Shown here in pieces: positions 12,701 to 32,649 of a stretch of 64,000 bases of DNA; the stretch's first letter is position 1; every line of letters begins with the position of its first letter. The stretch spans positions 12,232,001-12,296,000 of the forward strand of contig NC_058494.1 of assembly GCF_020382885.2 (NCBI RefSeq), in the 5' to 3' direction. The notes beneath the pieces are model-generated. The model was given only the letters and a program-made list of their open reading frames with translations, had not been told where the DNA came from and did not search any database. A program made the position numbers and the translations under genes. Origin of the DNA: Scatophagus argus (taxonomy: Eukaryota > Chordata > Actinopteri > Scatophagidae).

Positions 12701-15700
12701 TATATAACATCATCTATTTCATAATGGCACAGCGGCAATAGCTGCTGCTATTTTTGGAAGTTGTTTTCAGAATAGCGGCATTAGTATTCGGCCTATCTGA
12801 GCATAGATAATGGAGTGTTTTCTCGAAGGTGGCTGGCTTGTCACAGCAACTAAGAGCAAGTCACAGTCAGCATCCCTGCCTCATGATAGATGTATGAGGG
12901 GATCCGCACAAAAGCACACCAGTATAATGTCACACAGGGTGGTGGTGCAATATTAGCGAGGTAAAGTGGACAAATGCGTCATCACACACTCACAGTGGCC
13001 GTCAGATCCACGGGCATCCTAAAGGTCAACTTTTCACGTACAGGAGAAAAACTTGCCCATTTATAAAACTGTGTATGTGTGTTTTTGACATTTTAAAGTG
13101 ACATTTTTCCAATAGCTCAGCTTAATGGTAATGAGTCATTTGATGAAGTGAGAGGTTTTCTTTAAAAGGTCCATTTTAAAAGAGGCAGGAAGGTGCCTGC
13201 TGCCGGGTGAGAAAGCAGGAGTTTTAGCTTCCTCAGCTACTACCATTTACGAAGCTTCTTCACTGGCACAAACTCAAACTCAAAACCTTTTTTTACATTA
13301 ACATAGTTTTAATAGTTTTAATACACTGCCAAGATTCTCACCCTTGTTTAGGTACTCTGTTCTTCTTTGGGTTCTTCTCTTCCAGATTGTTCACTTCCTT
13401 CTTCTTCCTCTTCTTAATCACCTGCTCCTTGTTGTCATTCGGCTTCTGAAACAAAAGGAGACATGCCACTTAAATCAAACAAGCAGATGATGGCAGTGCA
13501 CAGCAGCAATCAATCAATTCAGTCTGAGGAACACACACACAGCGCCCCGTGTGTGCACATGTAGGTCCTTCAGAGATTTCTCTTGATGTGGAGAAAGACA
13601 GCATCGACATCCCATCTTACCGAAACCAATAAACACCAAGCTCCTGTTGGGACTACGTTCATATGCCTCATCAGGACTGCTGACACCCTGCTGCATCATG
13701 TGTTGCACTAACCACGAGTCAAACGAAATTTTAGCAACCACATTACTTATCTAAATGAAAACATGTCACAGCTCTCCTCTGGCAAACTGTGCTTTATTTA
13801 CTAAGGAGTAAGACATGGGTTTGGCAACGAAGCTCACACTTTTCAAAGTTAGAAATAGAACCATATAATTTCTAAGACGCACTACATTTCCTTCACCACT
13901 ATTTGTCCACAGTGTCAAAGGTGTTGTTTTGTTTCACTGAACTTGGCCTGCAGATGAGGAGTTTCTTTTTTATTTGCGTACTGCAGTAAAATAAGACTGA
14001 GGCTAAGATATGTTATTGGATGTGTGAGGCTGCACTTAGGCACAGCTGTGTTTTAGGAGTACAGGAGTGTATGTAAACAATTTTGTGCCAATACAATAGT
14101 TGACATATTTCAGTCTGAACCACAGGAACACCCATGAAATTAACACCCCTAAAACATACACACACACACACACACACACACATATAAACGCTATATATTG
14201 TTTTATGTATATCATGGATACTTGAACCTTTAAACCTGTGTGTGTGTGTGTTGAAGTCGCCTCACCTTGTCGCCCTCTCCCTCCGAGTCCGAAGCTGCTC
14301 TGAACTGCAGCATGCCTGTGTTGATGTAAAATCCCCCCAGCTTTGTGGTCAAAGACGCAGGTACCAGCTCATCATACTGAGAAAAGTAAGAATAGAAAAC
14401 GGTTTGTGATATAACATCCCAGGAACGTAGAGAGCAATAAATCCTCTTACAGAACAAAAGTGGATGTCATCTCTGGATTTCCAAACACACTGAGTAACTG
14501 AAAATGATATTTTTACAAAGCAGCCCATGCTCTACTGTTGGTCAGTGAAAATGGATGACTTGTGTGCCAAAATAAATATATCACTAAAAAGAATCACAGT
14601 CCCTCCAGGCCACAGATGAAACATTTTTTCCATCACAAAGCACATTAAAACAGAAAAAAAAGGGGTCAAACAGGTGCTGACAATTTGTGGGAGCAGAGAG
14701 AACAAAACACAACAGCACAATTAATAATAATTATAAGCTGTTACAGACAGAGAGTGATACTGAATACTGAGCAACACACACTGTCGAACAAAAACACATC
14801 CCTGCGTGGACACAAGGGGCACAAACATATACATGAGTCATGAGGATTTTAGAGCGTAGTCTCAGGCTGGTTGTAAGAAGGACAAGCGTCTATCTTTAGA
14901 AACACCACTGAATGTTCTATATTGAAACATAAAGCCAAGAAGTAAATATTTAACCACAGAGGAATAATGTCAGCAATACAAGAGAAAAGCGGTTTAAGAA
15001 TGTGACAAGGCGGCGACGTGAGGAAACTCTGCGATGGATAACAACTTTGTTCAATATGGCAATGAGATATGACTTAGGATAAACAAATACTGAAGTGCCC
15101 ATCTCTTCTCTCCTTCCTTCGTCATCTGTCTAGCTAACCTTGCAGGGGCCACAAATTAATCTGAGGGTAGCTGACGGCCAACTGGGGTTTCATCTGACTG
15201 TTCAAAGGATGTAAATGCAAGACTCATGTATGCAGGGCTCAATCTGATCGGTCTGATGTTCACATGCAGAGTGTGAATGTCCAGCACGTGTAATTTTTTC
15301 TTTGTCATTGTGTTTAGGCAGTGTTGTCCAATGTATTTCCTGCCCATGTTCATATCACTATGAAAATAAGACTGATCATTCAGCACTAATGACGAGGATT
15401 GCAAATGAACCAGCAGATAATAAGGAACAAAAGAGAACAATATGCAGTGTTATTATAGACACTAAAAGGGAGACATCGGACTAAATTAAAGTGACACTCC
15501 AGAAACAGAGACACATCAGTGAACAAAAAAAAAAAATAACCTTGCTGTTAATAAAGTGAGGGGTACTCACAGCTTCTGAGTTGTCAATAAAAGGGTCTGT
15601 CTCATCATAGCCAAAGCCAATATCAATCAGATCTTGCATTCTGTCCTTCCTCTTCCTCTTCCCTGTGTTCCCCTGAAAAATTAAATCAAAGGAACAAGGT

Positions 15701-17434
15701 ACACCATTTTGATTTTGGATCATATTTTCTCTAACCTTAATCTTAAAATGGCCTCTTTCTGGACCGACTAGTCGATTTTTCAGCTGGAAAATGTCCCACT
15801 CAGTTCATCACAGGTCTTGAATAACAAAACAATAAAATGGATCTTGATTTCAAAATATGTGTATTGTTTGCATTAATGTAAAAGACAATAAAAATGACGC
15901 ACTGAAAACCACTGAAACGTTCAAATCTCAAATATTAATATTGGCTTCAAAGATCCCTTTTCAGTGAAAAAAAAATAAAATTGGTGACTCAAAATATCTT
16001 TAAACATATGTATAACCATCCATTTATTCAAATACATAAGTAATAACTCACATATTTATTTTCAAACTTTTTGGCCAGGGCCTCAACCTGGAGCCGCTCT
16101 CGCTCGTCATCATTGAAGGGGTCGTCAGGATTGTGGGCTGATGTCACACTCTGAGGTTTATTCTTTGCCTGGAACAAATAATTCAAATGTAATATTAAAG
16201 ATTATTAATGAGAATGATGAGATGTCAACAGTAGGATTACACACAGAAACACAACTTGCTTCAGTACGGTATCTTGTCTCTGCATCCATTTTCAAACATG
16301 GAAGGAGTGAAAAGAAAAAACAATGTCCAATTGGTAAAATATCACTGCATAAATCACATGCTGCAAGCAAACTTAAAATAACTGAATAAAAAGAAAAAAC
16401 ACACAACGACGACATAAACAATAAAATATAAAACATATAACAAACATTGTGCAGGAGTGAACACGTTTAGATTCAAATTTAAGAAACAATTAATCATCAT
16501 GTGGTTTGCAAACTTTTTTCCTCGATTTCCCAGTCATGTAAATCAGCATTAAAATAAAAAACGGGCTCATCCGAAACTTCCCAGAATCAAAATGTCTCTG
16601 ATCTCTCGGCTCTGACATTTGCCTCGCTCTCGTGCTACATCCTGGTACTTCCATCAGCAATGCTCTCTCATCTATCTATCACCCGCAGCCAGAGGGCCAA
16701 ACTGCATGTGGCATTTCCAAGTGCTGTAATGGCTGTGCGACTGGGCTGTTGCTGGGCAAGTCTGAGTGAAAAGGACACAGGTAGCAGCACAAGATAAGCT
16801 TTATCTTCACATGTGCAACAAGAGGAGGTCCGTCGCTGAAAACGCTACAATCTGTTAGAGCGCAGCTGAAGTTGGAAAAGCACGCAGAGTGGACCTGCTG
16901 GCTGCGTGGCCAAAAGCAGGGGGGAAAAAACCCCACTGCTGCTGTCTTTTGTGTTGAGTCGGACTAATGGTCAGTTTCAACCACGCTAGTCCACCAAAGG
17001 ACAAGGTGCACTCCCCCCACCCTTTACTTAGCAATGACAAGTCCACACAAACACTTCCAAGAGCAATAAAAATGAACTCCAGTCTCAGTCTCACTCGGCC
17101 TGGAAATGTTAGTTAAACTGGGAGATCCTACCTGGAGGTTTTGGATGAGTTCGCCGTAATTAAACTCGACGGAGGAGCGGTCGTCAGGCTCGGATAGAGA
17201 CAGGTTGAACCGCACCGTCGCCCTCTTCTCGGCTCCAGCCCTGTCCCTGTCGCCGGTTTTGGCGAGACGATCGTTGTTGGCAGCACCTCCTGCCCCGGTC
17301 GCTGCCTCGACCTCCTCGGCTCTACCGAAGTTAAAGTCGGCCTCATCATCCAGCCGGCGTTTCCTAGACTCCGCGGCTGCTCCAGGAGCGAAGGCCGAGA
17401 GGGTGACAAATTGCACTTTTCTCGGTTCGGCCAT
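1255..17434 (-). CDS. ubn2: Ubinuclein-2 (HIRA complex subunit), 16 exons resolved
   Basis: Ubinuclein binds HIRA and takes part in replication-independent H3.3 deposition in the nucleus. Coding exons in order: 17434-17132, 16168-16052, 15672-15571, 14376-14266, 13445-13342, 11906-11348, 10275-10205, 9830-9701, 8263-8157, 7921-7811, 6905-6762, 4793-4743, 4620-4578, 4083-2581, 2464-2257, 1323-1255. All junctions are GT-AG and all phases agree, giving about 1244 codons. Residues 118-200 form the Hpc2-related HIRA-binding domain ([13 protein letters not shown], then [20 protein letters not shown] and [12 protein letters not shown]). Residues 433-660 form the conserved ubinuclein middle domain ([32 protein letters not shown]). 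Exon 14 (residues 652-1152) is Ser/Thr/Pro-rich and probably disordered. The C-terminus reads [23 protein letters not shown]2 is preferred over UBN1 because TTC26 is adjacent. The last coding exon is missing from this model. Confidence 0.93.
1324..2256. other. UBN2 penultimate intron with possible old repeat
   Basis: Intron between the exons at 2464-2257 and 1323-1255. The part around 1940-2130 is rich in alternating pyrimidine tracts and GTCAT/TTTTATT words, similar to dispersed fish repeat sequence, but no family can be assigned by eye. Nothing else was seen. Confidence 0.3.
2581..4083 (-). CDS. ubn2: UBN2 large low-complexity exon 14
   Basis: This 1503-base exon (501 codons, phase 0 at both ends) encodes residues about 652-1152. 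It starts at a TTTAG acceptor and reads [14 protein letters not shown], then [14 protein letters not shown], which resembles the SLDEDL motif of ubinuclein-1. The rest is Ser/Thr/Pro-rich with runs of S, P, Q and N and no globular domain. The final residues ([20 protein letters not shown]) join in phase to the next exon ([10 protein letters not shown]). Plus-strand frames across this exon are shadows. Confidence 0.9.
6712..6756. repeat. (CA)n microsatellite next to a UBN2 splice donor
   Basis: A roughly 44-base CA run with a few interruptions. On the UBN2 transcript it reads as (UG)n beginning about 6-10 bases inside the intron after exon 11 (donor at 6761/6762). Other CA runs in UBN2 introns lie near 6012, 6176 and 14158-14182. 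Confidence 0.95.
14158..14182. repeat. (CA)n microsatellite in UBN2 intron 4
   Basis: An uninterrupted CA run of about 24 bases. A second short GT run (14237-14251) lies closer to the donor of exon 4. Confidence 0.9.
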
Positions 17435-17850
17435 TTGGATGAGCTGCCTGCCTGTCTGAACCTCGCTCCGGACAGACAGCGACAGCGAGGAGAAGAGCTA
17501 CTTCGCGAAACTACTTCAAATTGGTGGATTGAAGACGGTTTCGCGAAGCTCCGACCGCTGCTCAGTGCCTAGACGGATGCCAGGGCCTCCTCCGCACCAT
17601 ACGAATTGAACTCCAGGGGATGCGACAGTCGGGGAAAACTTGTTTTTTCGGCAGCTACTTGCATCCTCAATTTGCTATGGGACCGACACATTCACAGGAG
17701 CCATCTTGGGTTTCGGGAGTAAATAAAATATCAGAAGAGAGGGGTCGCTGCGCCTGCGCGTACGCACAAAACGGAAGCACGGTGACACGAGGGGGGGTCA
17801 TCACGTCCAATCACCGCGTGCCCCGATCCTACACCCGCCTCTGTCACAAC
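17435..17850 (-). promoter_or_regulatory. ubn2: UBN2 5' UTR and CpG-rich promoter
   Basis: CpG density rises from exon 1 through about 17850. A YY1-like GCCATCTTGG lies at 17700-17709. An NRF1-like TGCGCCTGCGCG, one mismatch from consensus, lies at 17749-17760. No TATA box is visible. This composition fits a broad housekeeping promoter firing on the minus strand. The exact start site cannot be read from sequence. Confidence 0.5.
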
Positions 17851-20581
17851 AGGCGATAATAACAACAGTATCAGTACTATTATGACCTTTATAAAGTGTG
17901 TGCGTGAAGGACAGGTTGTGGGATACAGAGACCACATGTTGGGTCTGTACATCGACTAAAAGCCTCATCTCGTTTTATAGAACCGACTGCTTTCATTCGA
18001 TGCCTGTCTTTGTGTGTATTCAGGAAAATGCTGAATTGTGCATTTTTCCTACAATGGCACCAGCACACACTCAAACATCAAATCCTGAACGGAAGAAAAC
18101 AAGTCAAATGATTGGCTGTCTCAGTTAACCACCCAACACAGCTGATTTACTTTCAGGCACTGATGACCAACCTGTTGATATGCAATTGAAGTGTAGCAGA
18201 CCTGGTCCTCCTGATTACAATAAACTGTAAATGCAGGTTTAAATTTGAGGTATATTTTTTTCGTACTCAAACGACATAACCATGCCTCGATTAATCCTTT
18301 AGAAAGTCCCAGGGCAAAGTCTTGCTGCTGGGCCCCACTGCCCCCCGACCCCACCCCCACCTGCTGCCCTCTGTGCGGTGTGTTAAGTCTTTCCATGATG
18401 CTGAATCTGCAGTCAGAAGAGCACTGACACATTTTACAGATGACAATCAGTTTAATTGCACAGTTTTTACAGTGCGTCCACCTGAGCATTTTTGGTTAAT
18501 TTTTTGTCAGGATCTGTGTCCGCAGTGAAACACAGGAACATAATGAAAATCTTCATCTTTTCAGTGGGGAACAACAAAGCTGGATCGCCAAGTAAAATTG
18601 ATAAGCAGAGAGAAAGACAGTCGGAAGGCCAAATTATCAGACGAAACCTAAGTCCCAATTAATGACAATAGCTGTGTTGTATAATCACTTATAACAACGT
18701 TTAAAATGTGTGATTATAGAAAAAAGTCAAATAAATAAAAAAGAGGATAATAATTCGTCTTGAATTTGCTGTCATCCAGCCCCCGCCTGTTACTATTGGC
18801 CATGCACACAGTTGGTTACTCTGTCCATGACAATCCCATTCACTGTCCTTCTGTACAAAGTCGTTATTCCACAACTGGCCCGGCTCATAGTTTTGGAGCT
18901 GCTTAATGAAGGGACAAAAACAGTATTTAAGCCTGAGCAGAGGGCTGAAACAGAGAGAATAAGATACATTTACAAAGTTAACCAGCTTAGCTTGGACGTA
19001 CACTCAAACAATGAAAATGAGTGTCCTGTGTGCGTCCGGAGGAGCCTTGTCAAGTCTGACCTTGAGAATTCACAATTCATTCACAATTGTAAAATCTGCA
19101 TTCCACATGGGGCAGAAGGTTTGAAAGTTGAGGACATTTAAATGGGCAGGGTTTAATGAAAGATGCTGCTGGGTTGCATTACAGGGTTGGTAGGATCCCA
19201 GCATGTTTGAAGTATGACTTACATTAGGGACTAAAGTTCAGGATTTTCTTGTTTTAGACTGTCTTCCATGAAACCCCCCCTTTTTTTTTGTGGAGGTCCA
19301 ATACTAAATAAATAAACAGGAAATGATATATTTCATGAGTCACCGCTTTTAGTGGCATCTACTGCTGAGGTTGCAGACTGCAATCAGCTCAACCCCTCTG
19401 CTCACCCTCCCTTTCCACACATTGAGAGATAGCCTACAGTATTTGCTAAAAACATCAAAGACTCTTAAAAGTCAGTGTTTGGTCCCTTTACTCTGGAATT
19501 CTGTACAGACTGTGGTTGACCACCAGTATGAACATGATTATGAATACTATATTCCAGTTTGTTCCAGTTCTGGCAATCTAACCTCTAAATCCTACATACT
19601 GGACTTTTAAATTTGTAAAGATGTAAATTTCCCCACTGTGGAAAAAAAGTAAAATATCTTATCTTTAAAAAAAAAAACAAAAAAAACAAACTGCATCTTT
19701 GACATCAAATTGCCAGATACATTTCACAAAGTAAAGAGCTCGAGGTTTTCCATGATACTCACTTATTTAAGTTTTTTTTTTTTTGTTTGTTTGTTTTGTT
19801 TGTTTCCTAATATCTTTCTGGAGTCACCACGCCATCGTCCACATTTCTTCTCATGTTCTGCAGCTGCGAGCAGCTTCTTCTGTTCCTGTGTGCAGTGCAA
19901 TGATGTGTCACAGTGTTTCTAAACACTCTAAAGTGAATCAAGAGATGTTTACTTATTTTAGTTGTATACACTCCATACTCAAAAGCTATTTAGAGTTGGT
20001 ATGAAGCGCTATGTTGGGACACAGCTCAAATGTAGCAGCTACACTCCTGATTACATTTAGCAGTGAAGGAAATTTCAGTGAACCATGAACACTTTGCCCA
20101 GGGGCCAACGTGACCCTTAATCTGTCCCAGGCTAGACTTTATTCGTTTTTAAATTTAAGTGGGTAAATATCATTTTCACATATAAGTGGACCAACAGATG
20201 TTCTGCTTCATTTTTTTAATTTTATTCGTATCAGTTAGTATTACATTATGAACAGAAAACAAATGGACACGTCAAAGAATCTTTTATCTACCTATTGTAA
20301 ATAGAATCGTGTGCGTGTGTGTGTACACATATCAATGTTCAAATCTTGCCTTGATTTCCTTATCTTAGTTTTTCTGTTCTGGAAATTGATTTTCATTTTT
20401 GTAATGCTTTAAAAAACCTGGACGATGTCAGTTACCACAGTGAAATACACAAACACAAATCACTGACAACACTGAACTGAGATTCAATATTTTACATATT
20501 TTAATACAAAACACTAGAGCACGGTAGAGATCATAGCTAAATATTTCATCTTTTCATGTGGCATAGATATCATTCATAAAG
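17851..20581. other. Intergenic region between UBN2 and TTC26
   Basis: AT-rich non-coding DNA. It contains poly-A/T runs (near 19266, 19665 and 19772) and no frame with a recognisable protein. The 122-residue minus frame at 18121-18489 has no domain or codon pattern that would support a gene. Confidence 0.6.
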
Positions 20582-20587
20582 TTTATT
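20582..20587 (-). terminator. ttc26: Polyadenylation signal of TTC26
   Basis: AATAAA on the minus strand, 55 bases after the TTC26 stop codon. It is the first such hexamer downstream, so a short 3' UTR is likely. Confidence 0.55.
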
Positions 20588-20641
20588 CAAGTTAAATGAC
20601 TGCTGATGTCTTGCTTGATGATGAGCTGAAGTGCAGCGCTG

Positions 20642-29120
<8,479 letters not shown>

Positions 29121-29123
<3 letters not shown>

Positions 29124-29745
29124 GTCGACGGGTTTCTCTCGATGAGGTTTCTAAATAAAACTTGTTTGTCACTAACCAAGGTAACATTGGGTGTTCATGT
29201 CTACGAAAACACAAACTGTTAGCTGTTACCCTCGCTACGTAGCGTTATGTTAGAGATGGCTAACGCTACCTTGTTTCATTGTTCATTTAAAGCTGCAAGA
29301 TGACGATGCCAATGTAAACTAAATTCTCTTACAATGAACCTGATAAAATTACAGTCTAATACGTTTTATTTAACTATCTCATGAAGAATTTTGAATGTCG
29401 ACTGCACCGTTAACCTAGCTAGCTAATAGTTTTCCACTATAGGTGAATTTTTCCGCTTTCTTATTTTCAAATTAAAGCACAAGCACAGGTCCTGACAATG
29501 TAATGGAGAAGTTAAATACCTTTTCGTGGTGAAGTTTTAATGCAACCAATATTCTGACGAAGGGGCCAAACCTCAGACTGGGAGTGGCATTTGATGGAAA
29601 ATCTTTGACATTGCAGCTGCTTTGAAATATTACTCTAGGGCGACATTTATTTTGTAGTCCAACAGAATTTGGGCATTAACAGGAAATAGCTTGGCTCTTC
29701 TGTGAATAACTTGACTCAGTGATGTGTTTGTTGTTGCCTAGCAAC
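29121..29745 (-). promoter_or_regulatory. ttc26: TTC26 5' exons and promoter
   Basis: The ATG-bearing exon has a good acceptor at 29150/29151, so it would be only 30 nt long (29150-29121). A donor-like AAAAG|GTATTT at 29520/29519 suggests a non-coding first exon from about 29650 to 29520. Upstream of it lies the X-box at 29733-29745. The exon structure is inferred from splice motifs only. Confidence 0.45.
29733..29745. promoter_or_regulatory. RFX-type X-box
   Basis: GTTGCCTAGCAAC is a perfect palindromic X-box half-site pair, the binding motif of RFX factors that switch on ciliary genes. It lies about 610 bases upstream of the TTC26 ATG and probably within about 200 bases of its start site. 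TTC26 is a ciliary IFT gene, so the motif is functionally plausible. Confidence 0.7.
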
Positions 29746-29908
29746 GCTACAGAGAGTTTTTGGCTGCGGCACACCACGTAGGATTTTTAAAAATGTCATG
29801 AAAGAAACCTCCATAAAATACGTTCATAAATATTATTCAGTGTTCAAAGTTATATAATCATTGTACAGTTTTATAAAACATATATCGTCGATGAATTGAG
29901 CTATAATA

Positions 29909-29981
29909 GCCCCAGTGGCCTAATGGATAAGGCACTGGCCTCCTAAGCCAGGGATTGTGGGTTCGAGTCCCATCTGGGGTG
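29909..29981 (+). tRNA. tRNA-Arg (anticodon CCU)
   Basis: A 73-nt cloverleaf. The acceptor stem GCCCCAG pairs with CTGGGGT, followed by discriminator G. The D arm is GCCT/AGGC. The anticodon stem CTGGC/GCCAG encloses loop CTCCTAA with anticodon CCT at 29942-29944. The T arm is GTGGG-TTCGAGT-CCCAT. Internal A and B boxes (TGGCCTAATGG, GGTTCGAGTCC) are intact and there is no intron. A TTTT run at 29987-29990 would terminate RNA polymerase III. It looks like a working gene. Confidence 0.97.
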
Positions 29982-29990
29982 AAACATTTT

Positions 29991-31511
29991 AAGGCAGCAA
30001 TAAAAAAGCCATTGATACGATATGTACTGAATAAATATCATAATCAAAACCTCTAATAGCGTTAATTAGTAAATTTGATTGTGTGAAATTTATTCAGATA
30101 ACTTTACAATGTACACTATATAGACAAAATTATTGGAAGGTGCAGACCAGCCTTCAGTGGCGGTGTGGGCACTCCACTCCTCTGCAGAAAAAAAGAGGAA
30201 ACTGTGAGAAATATGTCATTAATATACATTATGTTTAACGGTGCTGTTTTTAGTTATTGGTGGATTATTTAATACTAGATTATAAACTATTCAACAGCTT
30301 CAGCGTGAAACTAATTAGTTATTGGATGGACAGGAAATGATAAGTTCAAACAGGGCTTGCTTTCATTTATTGTATCACATTGCACATTTATTGTTTAATG
30401 TATAGAAGCTTGTTTGAGTTCAGCTGGTGCTTTATGAACTTAGTAAAACCAACGTCGTGGTTCATTTTATGGCCTCAACCTATTATTGTGTCAAGGGTTA
30501 GGTAACAAAACTATGTTTTTAACATCAAGCTGGTGGTTTCTGATTACAGGGGAGGCTGACAGCTGTGCCTGGTCCATAAATCAGTTTTATGGCATTCAGT
30601 CCAAAGTTTGTCCTGCAGTCCAGATTTTGAGAATTCACTCTGTTTTGAGGATTTGTGAGGACATAAGGTGTAGTTGGAGCACTTGCTTCTGCTAGGTGCT
30701 GATGACTTTAATATCAACTGCTGGAAAGGTTTATGATTAATGAGAGTTCAATTTTCATTTTTGTATTTTAAAACAAAATCAAATGACCGCTTTTTTAACC
30801 ACGTATTTTGTTTGTTTGTTTTTTTAATGCCCATCTTTGAAAATCACCTGACCCAAAGATACACTGAACCGAGTTACTAATGCGCTGCATTTGCATGGCA
30901 CAGAGCAAATGCAAATGCCTCACAGTCACTCACACATGCACATTCATACAGCAAAAGTGCAAAAGAAAAGTGGCACACACACATGTACACACACACACAT
31001 TCAAGTTCAAAAGCAAACCTCAAATAATCCCACTATGTACACTGAGATATTTGAGTTACACATACTTGTATATTGTTCAGTGTTGTTATTAACCTTCAAG
31101 TCAGCCTTCTTAGTATGCTTAAATAAGACCACAGCTGCAAAAAAAGGGGTACATGTCTGAAAGCTGGTGAAGGAGGATCTCGCATGAAAGGGCCTCAACC
31201 TTGTTGTCCCCAATTTAAAACCTCAATTTTGTAGTTTCTCAGTTGTTGTGATTTGCAAAACTACTACTGTTACTATTGCTTTGTGTTTTTTGTGCACCAT
31301 GGTAAATAATTGACAGCCTTGAGTTTAAACAGAACATCCTTTACAAAACTTTTCATGAGGTCAAATGGAAATACATTTCCAAGGCAAAACAGAGTAGTAG
31401 TCTTCATTAGTGTTCAGTAAAGGTGGGAGGAACTACACTGAAATGCAGCTTTTACCTCGAACACAACAAACTTTGGACTCATCCTGACAATTATCTGTAA
31501 ACAACACCACC
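29991..31511. other. Intergenic, tRNA-Arg to lectin gene
   Basis: AT-rich DNA with a CA-rich patch (30973-31000) and no recognisable gene. The words at 30113-30150 (ACTATATAGACAAAATTATT) resemble the terminus of a common fish DNA transposon, without an element body. Confidence 0.5.
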
Positions 31512-32249
31512 ATGGAGATTGTGGTTCTGAAAATGCTCTTTGTTGTATGTGTGTCGGCAGAGTTTGGAAAGCATGTTTACGTGCCATTTGATCAGGATTG
31601 GCTTTCTGCTCAAAGGTATTGCAGAGATAATTACACTGATCTTTCCCCCATCTCCACACAGACAGAAGAAGCAAGACTGAAAGATGCAACAAAAGAGAAG
31701 GTTAAAGGTGAATTCTGGGTCGGTCTCTACAGAGATGGAACGCAATGGAAGTGGTCAGGGGGCGGTTATCCCACGTACACACAGTGGGATATAAATGAAC
31801 CAGACGATTCTGTGCACCAGCCTTTCACTAGTGTTTGTTGGAATGGCTGTGGATGGCAGGGTTGGCACAATGTCCCATCAGATTTCCAGATGCCGTTTTT
31901 CTGCTTCAACCTGATCGTGGTGGAGCACAAGATGACCTGGGAGGAGGCAGTAATGCACTGCAGACAGACACACACTACACTCACAAGCCTGGCCTCTGAG
32001 ACTGAGCACCTTCTGGCCCTGAACAAGATCCGGCACGACCACATCACTAAGCGGGTGTGGATTGGCTTGCGATACCTGGAGGACCGCTGGCTGTGGGTGG
32101 ATGGCAACCCTTTGGAGTATTGGGCCTGGCCCCAAGGAGGAGATCAGGACCACCAGTGTCCAATGCAGAAACGCTGTGGAGCTTTGACCAAAGAGGGAGT
32201 GTGGGAGGCGTGGGACTGCCAGGACAAACTTAACTTCATCTGTTACTAA
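31512..32249 (+). CDS. Secreted protein with two C-type lectin-like domains, intronless
   Basis: One uninterrupted 245-residue frame. Residues 1-16 form a short signal peptide (MEIVVLKMLFVVCVSA). CTLD1 (about 20-131) has FWVGLY at 68-73, Cys37 and Cys131 as the outer disulphide pair, and Cys109/Cys113 inside; NEPD at 95-98 is an EPN-like variant of the calcium/sugar motif. CTLD2 (about 138-244) has WIGLRY at 183-188, outer Cys150/Cys244 and inner Cys222/Cys236, but no EPN, QPD or WND motif, so it probably binds no sugar through calcium. There is no transmembrane segment or GPI signal. The ligand is unknown. It resembles mannose-receptor-like CTLD tandems that are abundant in teleosts, and an innate-immune role is inferred. 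Single-exon structure suggests an origin by retroposition. A poly(A) signal follows at 32618. Confidence 0.85.
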   Translation: MEIVVLKMLFVVCVSAEFGKHVYVPFDQDWLSAQRYCRDNYTDLSPISTQTEEARLKDATKEKVKGEFWVGLYRDGTQWKWSGGGYPTYTQWDINEPDDSVHQPFTSVCWNGCGWQGWHNVPSDFQMPFFCFNLIVVEHKMTWEEAVMHCRQTHTTLTSLASETEHLLALNKIRHDHITKRVWIGLRYLEDRWLWVDGNPLEYWAWPQGGDQDHQCPMQKRCGALTKEGVWEAWDCQDKLNFICY

Positions 32250-32617
32250 ATCTCATTCATGTTGTTAAAGATTTCAACATCTCACTCTTGCTGCAAAGGT
32301 AAAATGTTAGACTTTGACTCAATGGATGCTCAATCAAAATGTTATTGTTTTCTACAAATACTGTCAACTAGAACTGTAATTTGTACTGTTAAAGTCATGT
32401 GTTTAGATTTTATCCCCAAGTTATCTTGCTCGTGTCTGTGTCGAGTCAGTTTAGAAGTGCAGCAAACCACCAATGTTTAACAACAGACAAATAGTCTGAT
32501 TTTACAGCATGTTATTTTAATGACATTAAGTTTTACAAACTTGTGAAAATGATCATTAAAATCTGACTTTATGTGCATACAAAATTCCTACAGCACAGAA
32601 GAGACCTTCTAGACCTC

Positions 32618-32623
32618 AATAAA
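32618..32623 (+). terminator. Polyadenylation signal of the lectin gene
   Basis: AATAAA, 369 bases after the lectin stop codon on the same strand, with T-rich sequence downstream. It supports an expressed gene with a short 3' UTR. Confidence 0.5.
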
Positions 32624-32649
32624 TGTTGATATGTCTCAATCCATATATT

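Noticed and set aside
18121-18489. 122-residue minus frame between UBN2 and TTC26
   Set aside because: No start context, domain, splice partners or composition to support a gene.
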